In this document: positions 50,517-59,268 of the stretch, piece after piece
How positions within the stretch are numbered: position 1 is the first letter of the stretch
How the letters are laid out: each line of letters opens with the position of its first letter
Assembly (NCBI RefSeq): GCF_014137995.1
Contig: NZ_JACGWV010000001.1
Span: forward strand, 2,976,001-3,040,000
Origin: Promicromonospora sukumoe
GTDB taxonomy: Bacteria > Actinomycetota > Actinomycetes > Actinomycetales > Cellulomonadaceae
Direction of reading: 5' to 3'
Length of the DNA: 64,000 nt
Made by a program: the position numbers and the translations under genes
Notes under the pieces: model-generated
The model's input: only the letters and a program-made list of their open reading frames with translations
The model's database searches: none
What the model was told of the DNA's origin: nothing

Positions 50517-52483
50517 GGCTCACTCATCCCCACGGGGTGGAAAGTCTTGATTGCGCCTTGGTCCACAGCCAGCCGGTATGTGACGCCATCGATCATGGCA
50601 TCCACGCTGCCGGTCTGGTCTTCGGGATCAGCCCTTCGCGAGATAATTGACAACTCGTCCGCGCGTTTCCTGGCGACCTCATCGATGAGACCGACGATGT
50701 CGTCGACGGTCCGCGACTCCCGGAACAAGTCGTTCCTCGCTCTCGCCTGCGCCGGATCAAAGTACGTCGGATGATGCCTCTCGAGGATGTGCTGGATATC
50801 GCCGCGCTGCAGGACCAGTGTGGCACTGCCGTATCTGAATGTCTTCGGTCTCCAGTTCTTGAGCACCGCGAGGCAGCCGGAATTGTGAACCAGGACTTCA
50901 GCGTCGCCCACGTGGTAGGTGTGCAGACCGAGAACCGCGAGGTTGTAGGCCGCTCCTTCACGTGTCGCTCCGGTGTCGATACCACCGACAGCCAGTTCCG
51001 TGCCGTTCGCCGACAGGACCTTCTCGCCGGGAGCGAGGTCCTTCGCGTCCTCGAAGGTGTGGTCGCTCGACGACCAGAACGGGTGGTCGCCGGTAGTGGT
51101 GATCCTGTCACCGCCGGCGAGCCTGAGGTCTACGAGCGCGTCTCGATGGACGAACGTGTCGAGCACTCGACGTGGGCCGCTCACGCCGGATACCGGATCC
51201 GTCGCATGGACGGCGTCACCGGGTCGGACGTCCCGGATGGGCTTGCGCGTGCCGTCGGCCATCAGCACGGGTGTCGATCCGGCGAAGGATGCGAAACACC
51301 CCGCCGGTACCGCGACCGGCAGCTTCTTGCCCTTCGTCGCGACGAAGGTGACGATCTTCTCGACGGCCTTGACGACCGCCGGTATCGCTTTGAGCGCCTT
51401 GATCGCCTTCCCGACCGGGAGCAGATTGAGCAGTGTCATCACGCACGCGAGGATGTCCGCCTCGGTGAAGCACTTCTCGAGGTCGGTCAGGCCGATGAAA
51501 TCCTTCACGATCGGCCAGAGCTCCTGAATGATCAGCTGCTCGACATCTGCCTCGACGGCAACAGCGGAATCCGGCACGGACGAATCGAGCGGGAGCAGGG
51601 GCTGCGGCACGGTGGAACCGCCGACCGTCCGCGTCAGGCAAGCCTCTGATTCCTCGGCGCTCTCCTCGAACACCAGCTCGTGGTAGACCTCGGTGTCGAC
51701 GATGCATGCTCCGAAAGGGCCGTCCATGATCCCGCCCCAGGTGACGACGGTCTGGTCATCGCCGATGCGGTCCTGCAGGTAGCCGTCGAGCTCTGACGTG
51801 AAGCGGAGGCGCGCCAGGCTGTATTCCGATTCGAAGTAGAGAACCTTGCCCTGGAGGACCTCGTCCCCGACGGCCTTGTATTCTTCGACCCATTCGGGCC
51901 GGTCTGAGACAAACTGCCGAGGCCCCGAGTATCGGACGCGGGGGTCGCCCTCCTTGCTCTCGTCCTGGCCCGCGGCAGCATCGAACCGGACGACCGAGGC
52001 GTGCGGCAGCATCGTCGATGCCGCGCCCGCGTCATCCACACCCGTCGGGGCGGCGTCCGTGGCGCCGGTACCGGTCAGCTCGCCACCCAGCGCCCGGTAG
52101 GTTCGCGCGTACGGGTCAAGCGTGTCGGTGGTGATGACGGGGTCACTCTTCGCGGTGGCGTAGTCGAGCACACCGTCGGCGCCCACATGGCTGTCGATCG
52201 CGTCCAGCTCGCCCATGACAGCGGCGGCCGTGAGGTCGTCGGGAACCTGATCCGGATACTTCTGCCGCACCTGAGCGATCGCCTGCTCGAGGAAACGTTC
52301 GACATCCGGCAGCTTCTCCAGCTCAGCGCCGGCGTCCACCACGGGCGTGTCCGCGCCGTTCGTCGACGTCGGTGGCGGGTCGTCCGTGGCTCTTGTGCAA
52401 CCTGTCATGACCACAGCGCTCACCGTGATCACCACCATCGCGACCCCTCGAACCGACCAGGCGCGAGCCTCGCGAGCAAACAT
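50513..52483 (-). CDS. Lipoprotein-type polymorphic toxin with pretoxin HINT domain
   Basis: Encodes 656 residues. N-terminus has a short lipoprotein signal (VVITVSAVVMTGC, Cys near 23). A long middle part (about 30-370) has no recognised domain. From about 385, CFASFAGSTPVLMADGTRKP, DHPFWSSSDHTF and HTYHVGDAEVLVHNSG form a HINT (intein-like) domain as in PT-HINT toxins, which cleave off the C-terminal toxin. The last about 110 residues (HILERHHPTYFDPAQ, LIDEVARKRADELSIISRR) look like a small nuclease, possibly of the BECR/EndoU-colicin group; this is tentative. ATG 52483 has GGAAGG. Lower G+C than neighbours. Confidence 0.7.
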   Translation of the reverse strand: MFAREARAWSVRGVAMVVITVSAVVMTGCTRATDDPPPTSTNGADTPVVDAGAELEKLPDVERFLEQAIAQVRQKYPDQVPDDLTAAAVMGELDAIDSHVGADGVLDYATAKSDPVITTDTLDPYARTYRALGGELTGTGATDAAPTGVDDAGAASTMLPHASVVRFDAAAGQDESKEGDPRVRYSGPRQFVSDRPEWVEEYKAVGDEVLQGKVLYFESEYSLARLRFTSELDGYLQDRIGDDQTVVTWGGIMDGPFGACIVDTEVYHELVFEESAEESEACLTRTVGGSTVPQPLLPLDSSVPDSAVAVEADVEQLIIQELWPIVKDFIGLTDLEKCFTEADILACVMTLLNLLPVGKAIKALKAIPAVVKAVEKIVTFVATKGKKLPVAVPAGCFASFAGSTPVLMADGTRKPIRDVRPGDAVHATDPVSGVSGPRRVLDTFVHRDALVDLRLAGGDRITTTGDHPFWSSSDHTFEDAKDLAPGEKVLSANGTELAVGGIDTGATREGAAYNLAVLGLHTYHVGDAEVLVHNSGCLAVLKNWRPKTFRYGSATLVLQRGDIQHILERHHPTYFDPAQARARNDLFRESRTVDDIVGLIDEVARKRADELSIISRRADPEDQTGSVDAMIDGVTYRLAVDQGAIKTFHPVGMSEP

Positions 52484-52658
52484 CCACGGCCTTCCCCACA
52501 CGACGCAAGAGTCCAGGGCAGCACCATGCGCCGTTCCCCCGTTCGGACGCCACACCGTAGACAGGGCCAAAGTCACTGGTCAATGCCAACGGCCCAGCCG
52601 CCGCGCTACGCGACTGCTGAGGCCCCGCCGGGCGCGCCGCAAGTGCCGCCTGCCATGC

Positions 52659-52695
52659 GAAGGGCCCCGCGGACACCAGGTCCGCGGGGCCCTTC
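52659..52695. terminator. Terminator, right copy, flanking the toxin/immunity island
   Basis: Perfect 16-bp stem (52659-52674 with 52680-52695) and loop ACCAG, 8 nt beyond the GH92 stop at 52704. The central 29 bases are identical to the hairpin at 49937-49969. Confidence 0.8.
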
Positions 52696-52703
52696 ATGCC
52701 CCA

Positions 52704-55700
52704 CTACCTCGCCGCGGGGTAGGTGGCCGTCCTGCGGCCCACGACCGTCTCGTCGCCGACCTGCCCGGTGACGGTGACCGTCACCTCGCCTGCCGGTATC
52801 GAGGCCTGCCGCGAGCTGATCGACACGTTCGCCGACGCCCCCGGCTGCACCGCGGTGAACGACCGCGTGCCGTAGGGCGTCTCGATCTCCACGTCGAGGG
52901 AGGTGTCCGCGCCGTTCGTCACGGCGACGGACACGTACTGCTTGCCCGCCAGGGTCCTCGTCGTGGCGGACACCGAGAGCTGCCGGACGACCCGCCACTC
53001 GAGCTGGCCCGCCGCGGCGTCGAGCACCCGCTGCGCCTCGTCGGCCGTGTCCTGCGTGACGTCGGCGGCGGCGACCGTCGCCCTCGCCGCGTCGAGCGCG
53101 GCGCGGAAGACGGCGAAGTCGACGGAGACGTACCGGTCCTCGCGGGCGAGCAGGGGTTCGGCGTCCCCGATCGCCGCGGTCAGACCGGTGAGGTCCACCT
53201 CGGGGGACTCCTGCGCCCGCGGGCCGAACTCGTACCACTGGAGGTTCGCCACGTAGTTGAACTCCTGGCCGGGCACGGCGTCCGCCCGCATGACGACGAT
53301 CAGGGTGTGCGTGCCGGAGACCGGCTCGTCGAGCTCCGCGGTCGTCTCGACGTAGCTGCCCCACCCGCCCGTCTTCGGCAGCTCGACGGTCGCGACCTTC
53401 GTCGCCTCGCCCACCTCGTCGAGGTAGAGCTCGAGCCGGCGGTTGTCGCCGACCCGGTCGTCGCGGGTCGCCGCGCTCACCGTGACCTGGGTGAGGGGTT
53501 CCGGACCGAGGTCCCGGGCGTCGTAGGTCAGCCGGCCACCGTCCCAGGTCCCGCCGACGTTGCCGGCGGGCGGCTCACCGCCCTCCTTCTTCAGGCCGTT
53601 GCCGTTGTCGGCGTCGTAGGTCTCGGCCTCGATGCGCACCGGTTCGGCCGTCTCGGGTCCGTCCTCGGCCGTCCGGAGGAACTGCGCCCGGTCCACGTTC
53701 GCGACCCACGAGCTCGGCTGGGTCGGGTCGGGCGTGCCGCCGAACACGAAGTAGATCCGGTTCGATCCAGCGAGCGTCCCAGGATCGTCGATCGTGGCCT
53801 CGGCGGTGACGTAGTCGTCCCACCCGGCGGTGAGCTCCAGCTCCACCCTGGCCGCGACGGGACCGTCCACCGCGCCGACGCGCACCTCGACGTACTCGTC
53901 CGTGGCGCTGTCGGCGGGGTTGTTGGCATAACGCAGCGTGACCCGCCTGGGGAGGTCGTCCCCGAAGTCGATCCCGTCGTACGCGATCCAGGAACCGACC
54001 TGGACGCCACCGATGTTCCCGTTCTCCGGGCTCAGCCGGCCGCCCGAGGACTCGTCGAACTGCTCCGCCTCCAGCACCCGGTAGGGCGTCCCCGTGATCC
54101 GCAGGGCGGCCGCCGCCCTCGTGAGCCGGTCCAGCGCCGCACGGAGGTCGTCGTCGGAGGCCGACTCGTCCGCGAGCGTCTTCGTCGCGCCGTCGCGGGC
54201 CGCGTCGAACGTGGCGAAGGACGCCGTGGAGTACGCCCCGCGGACGACGAGGTCGGCCTCGGTCAGCAGGGCGCCGAGCTTCTCACGCCACCGCTGGTCC
54301 CGTTCGATCACGACGGTCGCCAGGCCGGAGAGCCCGTCGCCGTGGACGCTCGCTGCCGGAGCGCCGTCGAGAGCCGCGTCGGCGAGGTCCAGGCCGAAGG
54401 CCGTGCGCTGCGCGTCACCGAGCGAACCGGTCAGGTGGAGCACCACCGTGCGCGCGTCCTCCAGGACCGCCGTGGCCTCGACGCTCCCGGGCAGGCCCCG
54501 CAGCGCGAGGTCTCCGTCCGCGACGAGGTCACGCCCGTTCGCCCCCGCGAAGCGTGCGCCGCTCAGCGTGAACGTCGTCGAGACGTCGACGGCGCCGTCG
54601 GCGGCGGCCTTGAGCCGGGTCGCCTCCGCGCGGAGCGTCGCGCCCTCGAAGTCCACCCGGAAGGTGAACTGGCGGGTGCGGGTCGAAGGCGCACGCGAGA
54701 AGGCGTCGTCGGAGACCGACACGGTGACGTCGTCGACGCCGTCGAACGCGTCCGACCGCTCCGCCGAGCCCGTGAGCGACAGTCGCACGCGCCGGTCGCC
54801 CGTGCGCTCCGCCGCCAGCGTCAGCCCCGCGGGCAGGTTCTCGGCGGTGACGGCGCCCGCGAGGCTGTCGCCGTTCGCGCCCGCGAACCTGCCGTTGGCG
54901 AGGTTCAGGTCGACGCTGTTGCCGATCGACCCGTCACCGGCCTCCGCCTCGGCGAACGTTCGCGACGACACGGAGACGGCGCTGATGGGGTCGTAGACCG
55001 AGCTCGGCAGCTCGTCGCTCAGCGACGGCGGCGCGACGGACCCGGCGGCCCAGTCGGAAGCCTCCTCGCCCATCCGGAAGCTCAGCTCACCGCCCGCGGT
55101 GAGCTGGTCGTACGTCAGCCAGGTGCGGTCGAACGCCTCGCCGTTCAGGGTGGCCGACTGGATGTAGTACGACTCGGGCGACACCCCGTCCGCGGAGATG
55201 TCGAGAGTCCGGCCGGACGGGTAGCTGACGCGCACGTTCTCGAAGAACGGCGTGCCGATCTGGTACTGGTCGGATCCCGCGGCCACGGGGAACAGCCCGA
55301 GCGCCGCCGCGACGAACGTCGACGACATCGTCCCGGTGTCGTTGTCCATCGTGGGCAGGAAGCCCTGGGGGTCGTTGCGGAAGACCTTCGTCTTCACGGG
55401 CGGGGTGAGCTCACCGCCGCCCGAGGGCAGCTCGTGGGTGCTGCCGGTCGCGATGTACCGGTTCCACGTCTCCTTCGTGTAGATGCTCCGCACCCAGTGC
55501 TGGGTCCGCGCCGGGGCGCCGACGTAGTTGAACAGGTACGGCGCCTGGAGGTCGATCTCGTTCGCGTTGGCGTGCAGCATGCGCTTGCCGTCGTCGGGCG
55601 CCTGCTCGCCGAACATGAAGCCGAGCGCCTTGCGCGTGGTCTCCTCGCCACCCATCTTGCCGATCAGCCCACCCATGTCGCCGGCCGCGTACCAGTGGTA

Positions 55701-57395
55701 CTGCCACAGCGTGCCCTGGTAGACGTTCCCGGCCTCGAACCGCTCCGGGTCCGCGTCATTCCAGGCCCCGTCCGCGTTCCTGGGGAAGATCAGTCCGGTC
55801 TTCGTCCCGTCGGCCAGGGTGACGGAGTTCGGCTTGAACAGGTTCGTCCAGTTAGCGGAGCGCAGGCGGTACTGCCGCGCCTCGTCCGTCTTGCCGAGCG
55901 ACTCGGCGATCGTGGCCATGGCCCAGTCGTCGTAGGAGGTGCCGAGCGTGTCGTCGACCTCGTTCGCGATGTAGCCGCGGCGCACGTTCTCCTCGTCGCC
56001 GTAGCCACCCCTCGACTGCGAGACCAGGGCGGGCCAGGCCTGGCCGAGGCCGTCCAGCTGCGCGCCCTTGGCGACGGCGTCGGCGACGACGACCGCGGCG
56101 CGCTCGAACCGGACCGTCGGCACCGAGTGGGTGACGTTCGACAGGGAGCCCTTGCCGGTGCTCGCGAACGACCCGTAGAGGTCGACCACCGACTGGGCCA
56201 TGTCGCGGAACACCTCGGGGTACCCGATCGCGAGGATCTCGTACTTGCGGAAGTCGTCCCAGAATCCCCAGCCGTCGTAGTGCGTGTAGCCGTCGGCCTG
56301 GTGCACCTCGCCGTCGAGCCCGCGGTACGTGCCGCTCGTGCTCGTCGCGTTCACCGGCGAACCGAACATCCGGTAGAGGTGCGTGTAGAACAGCGTCTGC
56401 AGGTCGCCGTCCGGGTCGCTGGTCCCGGAGGCCGTCACGGCCAGCCGGCCGAGGATCTCGTTCCAGGCGGCCTTCGTCTGCGTGCGCACCTGCTCGAAGG
56501 TGCGGTCCCCCATCTCGGCGGCCAGGTCGGTCCTGGCCTGGTCGACGCTGATCGGGGAGACCGCCACCCGCAGCCCCACCTGCTCCCCCGCGTCCACCTC
56601 GAAGTCCACGACCGCGCCGATGTCGGTGCCGTCCCGGTGCGGCTGCTCGGACAGCGGGCCGGACCCGCCCCAGGTGCGCACGTCCGACGCCGGCACCGTC
56701 GACTCGACGTAGTAGTACATCTGGTAGTCGTAGCCGTTGAAGTGCCCGGTGAAGCTGCCCGAGAGCGCGACACGTCCGTCGTCGAGCGTCTCGTGGCCGA
56801 GCGTCGCGCCCTTGCGGCTGGTGAAGTTGTTGCGGAGGTCGACGACGAGGGACGCGGTCCCGGCCGCCGGGAAGGTGAAGCGGTCCTGACCGGTGCGCAC
56901 GTCGGTGGTCGCCTCGGCGCGGATCGCTCCCTCGTCGGTCGCGAGGTCGACGGCGTAGTACCCCGGCTCGGCCTCTTCGCCCGCGTGGCTGTAGTCCTTC
57001 GCGTACGTGTCGGTTCCCGGGCGGTTCGTGTACTGCTGGTACGTCGGCACGACGAGGAGGTCGCCGCCGCCGCCCGAGCCGCCCACGCCGTTGAGGTTGG
57101 TGTGCGTGAAGCCCGCGATCTGGTCCTCGGCGTAGTCGTAGCCCGAGTGGGAGCGGCCGGAGGTCGTCATCGGGTTGATCTTGACGATCGAGGACGGTGC
57201 CTCGGCGCCGACCAGGTCCTGGCCGAAGTCGTCCTCGGTCGAGACGAAGGGGTTGACGAGACCGGCGTAGTCGATCTGGTCCGCCGCGGCGGCGGACGGT
57301 TCGGTGCCGACCGGGGCGGCGGACAGGCCGGCCCCGGTCAGCGCGACGGCCGCGACGGCCGCCAGCAGGCGTGGGAAACGGGATACGGGGGACAT
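52704..57395 (-). CDS. Secreted multidomain GH92 alpha-mannosidase
   Basis: Encodes 1563 residues. Signal peptide (about 1-38); GH92 region about 43-770 (LVNPFVSTEDDFG, GFTHTNLNGVGGSG, WGFWDDFRKYE, ANEIDLQAPYLFNYVG near 607-623 with a Glu at the usual acid position, and MDNDTGTMSS near 680 with Asp residues for the base); an Ig-like/helical part; two CBM6-like domains (about 1103-1240 and 1252-1393, YRVLEAEQFDE and VRIEAETYDAD); a FIVAR-like helical part; and a C-terminal module (about 1475-1563). GH92 enzymes are calcium-dependent exo-alpha-mannosidases; a Cellulosimicrobium GH92 (CcMan5) acts on mannose-phospho-mannose. The usual +1-site His pair is replaced by LQ, so specificity may differ. 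Confidence 0.9.
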   Translation of the reverse strand: MSPVSRFPRLLAAVAAVALTGAGLSAAPVGTEPSAAAADQIDYAGLVNPFVSTEDDFGQDLVGAEAPSSIVKINPMTTSGRSHSGYDYAEDQIAGFTHTNLNGVGGSGGGGDLLVVPTYQQYTNRPGTDTYAKDYSHAGEEAEPGYYAVDLATDEGAIRAEATTDVRTGQDRFTFPAAGTASLVVDLRNNFTSRKGATLGHETLDDGRVALSGSFTGHFNGYDYQMYYYVESTVPASDVRTWGGSGPLSEQPHRDGTDIGAVVDFEVDAGEQVGLRVAVSPISVDQARTDLAAEMGDRTFEQVRTQTKAAWNEILGRLAVTASGTSDPDGDLQTLFYTHLYRMFGSPVNATSTSGTYRGLDGEVHQADGYTHYDGWGFWDDFRKYEILAIGYPEVFRDMAQSVVDLYGSFASTGKGSLSNVTHSVPTVRFERAAVVVADAVAKGAQLDGLGQAWPALVSQSRGGYGDEENVRRGYIANEVDDTLGTSYDDWAMATIAESLGKTDEARQYRLRSANWTNLFKPNSVTLADGTKTGLIFPRNADGAWNDADPERFEAGNVYQGTLWQYHWYAAGDMGGLIGKMGGEETTRKALGFMFGEQAPDDGKRMLHANANEIDLQAPYLFNYVGAPARTQHWVRSIYTKETWNRYIATGSTHELPSGGGELTPPVKTKVFRNDPQGFLPTMDNDTGTMSSTFVAAALGLFPVAAGSDQYQIGTPFFENVRVSYPSGRTLDISADGVSPESYYIQSATLNGEAFDRTWLTYDQLTAGGELSFRMGEEASDWAAGSVAPPSLSDELPSSVYDPISAVSVSSRTFAEAEAGDGSIGNSVDLNLANGRFAGANGDSLAGAVTAENLPAGLTLAAERTGDRRVRLSLTGSAERSDAFDGVDDVTVSVSDDAFSRAPSTRTRQFTFRVDFEGATLRAEATRLKAAADGAVDVSTTFTLSGARFAGANGRDLVADGDLALRGLPGSVEATAVLEDARTVVLHLTGSLGDAQRTAFGLDLADAALDGAPAASVHGDGLSGLATVVIERDQRWREKLGALLTEADLVVRGAYSTASFATFDAARDGATKTLADESASDDDLRAALDRLTRAAAALRITGTPYRVLEAEQFDESSGGRLSPENGNIGGVQVGSWIAYDGIDFGDDLPRRVTLRYANNPADSATDEYVEVRVGAVDGPVAARVELELTAGWDDYVTAEATIDDPGTLAGSNRIYFVFGGTPDPTQPSSWVANVDRAQFLRTAEDGPETAEPVRIEAETYDADNGNGLKKEGGEPPAGNVGGTWDGGRLTYDARDLGPEPLTQVTVSAATRDDRVGDNRRLELYLDEVGEATKVATVELPKTGGWGSYVETTAELDEPVSGTHTLIVVMRADAVPGQEFNYVANLQWYEFGPRAQESPEVDLTGLTAAIGDAEPLLAREDRYVSVDFAVFRAALDAARATVAAADVTQDTADEAQRVLDAAAGQLEWRVVRQLSVSATTRTLAGKQYVSVAVTNGADTSLDVEIETPYGTRSFTAVQPGASANVSISSRQASIPAGEVTVTVTGQVGDETVVGRRTATYPAAR

Positions 57396-57440
57396 GACCA
57401 GTGGTTTCTCCGGATCAGAGGGTGTCAGCCGTGGGGTTTG

Positions 57441-58502
57441 TCAGCCGTGGGTGTCGGCTGCGGTGATGAGGGCGGGCTCGGCCCGCGCGGGCAGGGCGGC
57501 GGCCTCGGCGAACGCCTCCGCGCGCGCTCGCGCGACCAGCTCCTCCGTGCGCCGCCGCTCCAGACGACGGCGGAAGAGGGCCCAGGCCGCCAGCAGCGCG
57601 GCCAGGACCAGCACGACGATCTGCGGCCAGGGCACCGCGAGCACCGTGGTCTGCGCGCTCGCGGGCTCGACGCCCTCGAACGACAGGTCGTCGGAGACGG
57701 GCAGGGGCTGCGCCACGACGCGCACGTCGTAGGTCAGCAGCGGCCAGGCGTCCTGGAAGCGGACGGTCCCGCGCCGTGTCTCGCCCGGCGCGATCTCGGC
57801 GATCTCCTCGCCACGGAGGGTGCGCTCCCCGAGTCCGAACGGGCCGGACAGGACGATCTCGGGCCGGGTGCCCAGGCGGGCGTTGCCCGTGTTCTCGAGC
57901 GTGTACGCGACCGTGACGTCGCCCGCCTCGAACGGGTTCACGGAACCGGTCCAGGACGCCGACGCCGCGAGCCCGGCGGACGGCGCGAGCTCTCCCGTCA
58001 CGCGCGTCATGACCCGGAAGCCCACCCGTGACTCGACGCCGACCTCGCCTCCGCCCGTGGAGTGCACGCTCGCCGCGACGCCCGCGGCGTGGTCGCCCGG
58101 CTCCGCGTCGGCCGGGACGGTCACCGTGAACGGCACGATCTCGGTGGCGCCCGCCGCGACGCTCACGCTCGCGGGCAGGTCGACCCAGGTTCCGGCCGCG
58201 ACCGACTCCTGGTCGGCGGGAAGCATGTTGAAGCGACCCGTGTCGGTGAAGTATCCGTCGGCGGCGGACAGCCGGAACCGCACCGCGTCGTCACCGTGGT
58301 TGGTGACCGCCAGGTGCTCGGTGCGCGACTGGCCCGGGTCCGCCTCCCACTCGACCCAGGCCCGGCCGTCCTCGCCGTTCTCGTCGCCCGGGCGCACCGA
58401 CCACGTCACGGTGTCGCCCTCCGCGGCGCCGGCGGGGGCGGCCACCAGCACGGAGGCGGCGGTGAGCGCCAGCGCGGCGAGCGTGGCGAGCGGGTTCTTC
58501 AC
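57441..58502 (-). CDS. DUF916-like surface protein (WxL-interacting type)
   Basis: Encodes 353 residues: signal peptide (about 1-27), two Ig-like domains (about 30-140 with WVEWEADPGQSRTEHLAVTN and VPADAEPGDHAAGV; about 150-280), one membrane helix (about 300-317, IVVLVLAALLAAWALF) and a basic/helical cytosolic tail. The layout and the WSVRPGDENG and FxVTVPADA parts match DUF916 (WxLIP), proteins that, in Firmicutes, accompany WxL proteins and link them to the cell surface. It probably anchors the neighbouring WxL-like protein. GH92 starts 45 nt downstream in the same direction. Confidence 0.78.
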   Translation of the reverse strand: MKNPLATLAALALTAASVLVAAPAGAAEGDTVTWSVRPGDENGEDGRAWVEWEADPGQSRTEHLAVTNHGDDAVRFRLSAADGYFTDTGRFNMLPADQESVAAGTWVDLPASVSVAAGATEIVPFTVTVPADAEPGDHAAGVAASVHSTGGGEVGVESRVGFRVMTRVTGELAPSAGLAASASWTGSVNPFEAGDVTVAYTLENTGNARLGTRPEIVLSGPFGLGERTLRGEEIAEIAPGETRRGTVRFQDAWPLLTYDVRVVAQPLPVSDDLSFEGVEPASAQTTVLAVPWPQIVVLVLAALLAAWALFRRRLERRRTEELVARARAEAFAEAAALPARAEPALITAADTHG

Positions 58503-58540
58503 GGGCGGGCTCCTGGGATCGGGGGCGGGGCGACGAGGGC

Positions 58541-58578
58541 CGGCGGGGAGCCGGAGCCATGCTCCGGTCCCCCCGCCG
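58541..58578 (-). terminator. Hairpin between the WxL-like and DUF916 genes
   Basis: CGGCGGGGAGCCGGAGC (58541-58557) pairs with 58561-58578 over a CAT loop, with one bulge. It lies 11 nt after the WxL-like stop and may reduce expression of DUF916 and GH92 relative to the WxL-like gene. Confidence 0.7.
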
Positions 58579-58589
58579 ACCCGATGACG

Positions 58590-59201
58590 TCACTCGAACA
58601 GCGACAGGGTGATCGTCGAGGAGTAGCTCCCGGCCTCGACGTCCGCCGGGACGAGGAGCTTCAGGTCCGCGACGGCGCTGAACCGGCCGCCTCCGGCGTT
58701 GGCCTCCGCCGAGTCCGCGAGGTAGAGCAGCTCCTGGTCGGCCAGGCCCGGGTCCGACGGCGCCACGTCGCCGCCGACCTCGACGAAGGGCTCCCCCTCC
58801 CCCTCGCCCTCGACGAGCTGCGGCGACCAGCCGAGACGGCTCGCCTCGATGGTGTGCTCACCCTGCTCGTCGTGGAAGTCGCTCGCGGTGCCCATGACGT
58901 ACCAGAAGGCACCGGCCGGGATGTCGTCCGGCGTGCGGGTGTCGGTCACCGTGACCTTCGGCAGCGTGCCCGTGAAGACACGCTCCAGGTCGGTCGACCC
59001 GCCCTCCGTGAGCGAGGTCGTGTCGCTCTCGACCGTCATCGCCAGGGCACCGGGCCCGGTGAGCGGCTCGATCTCGACGTCGACGTCCACGGTGCGGGTG
59101 TCCTGCTCGTCGTCGGCCATGGCCGCCGTGCCTGCCGACGCCAGCAGCACGGCGCCGAAGGCGATCGCGCTGCCGCGCAGCGCGAGGGAGTTCTTGTTCA
59201 C
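58590..59201 (-). CDS. WxL-like surface protein
   Basis: Encodes 203 residues: signal peptide (about 1-29, ends TAAMA), then a beta-rich domain with DVEIEPLTGPGALAMTV, FWYVMGTASDFHDEQG (a W-x-V plus TASDF motif like the WxL core), ASRLGWSPQLVEG and a C-terminal AGSYSSTITLSLFE. In Firmicutes WxL proteins bind peptidoglycan without covalent linkage together with a DUF916 protein, as here. Only one clear WxL motif is seen. GTG 59201 has AGGAGAG upstream. First gene of the probable WxL-DUF916-GH92 unit. Confidence 0.72.
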   Translation of the reverse strand: MNKNSLALRGSAIAFGAVLLASAGTAAMADDEQDTRTVDVDVEIEPLTGPGALAMTVESDTTSLTEGGSTDLERVFTGTLPKVTVTDTRTPDDIPAGAFWYVMGTASDFHDEQGEHTIEASRLGWSPQLVEGEGEGEPFVEVGGDVAPSDPGLADQELLYLADSAEANAGGGRFSAVADLKLLVPADVEAGSYSSTITLSLFE

Positions 59202-59268
59202 GTCGTTCTCTCCTGGTTCAAGGGTTTGTCTTTCGGGCCGCGGGCACACCGCGACCGTGCGCCACGGG

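Noticed and set aside
57423..57451. Direct repeat TGTCAGCCGTGGG twice at the end of the DUF916 gene
   Set aside because: A 13-base duplication at the stop codon, too short to interpret beyond local slippage.
52347..58031. A very long open frame on the plus strand opposite the GH92 and DUF916 genes
   Set aside because: It is an artefact of high G+C codon bias on the other strand; the translation is Arg/Gly/Val-rich with no domain, and the opposite strand has a signal peptide, catalytic motifs and binding domains.
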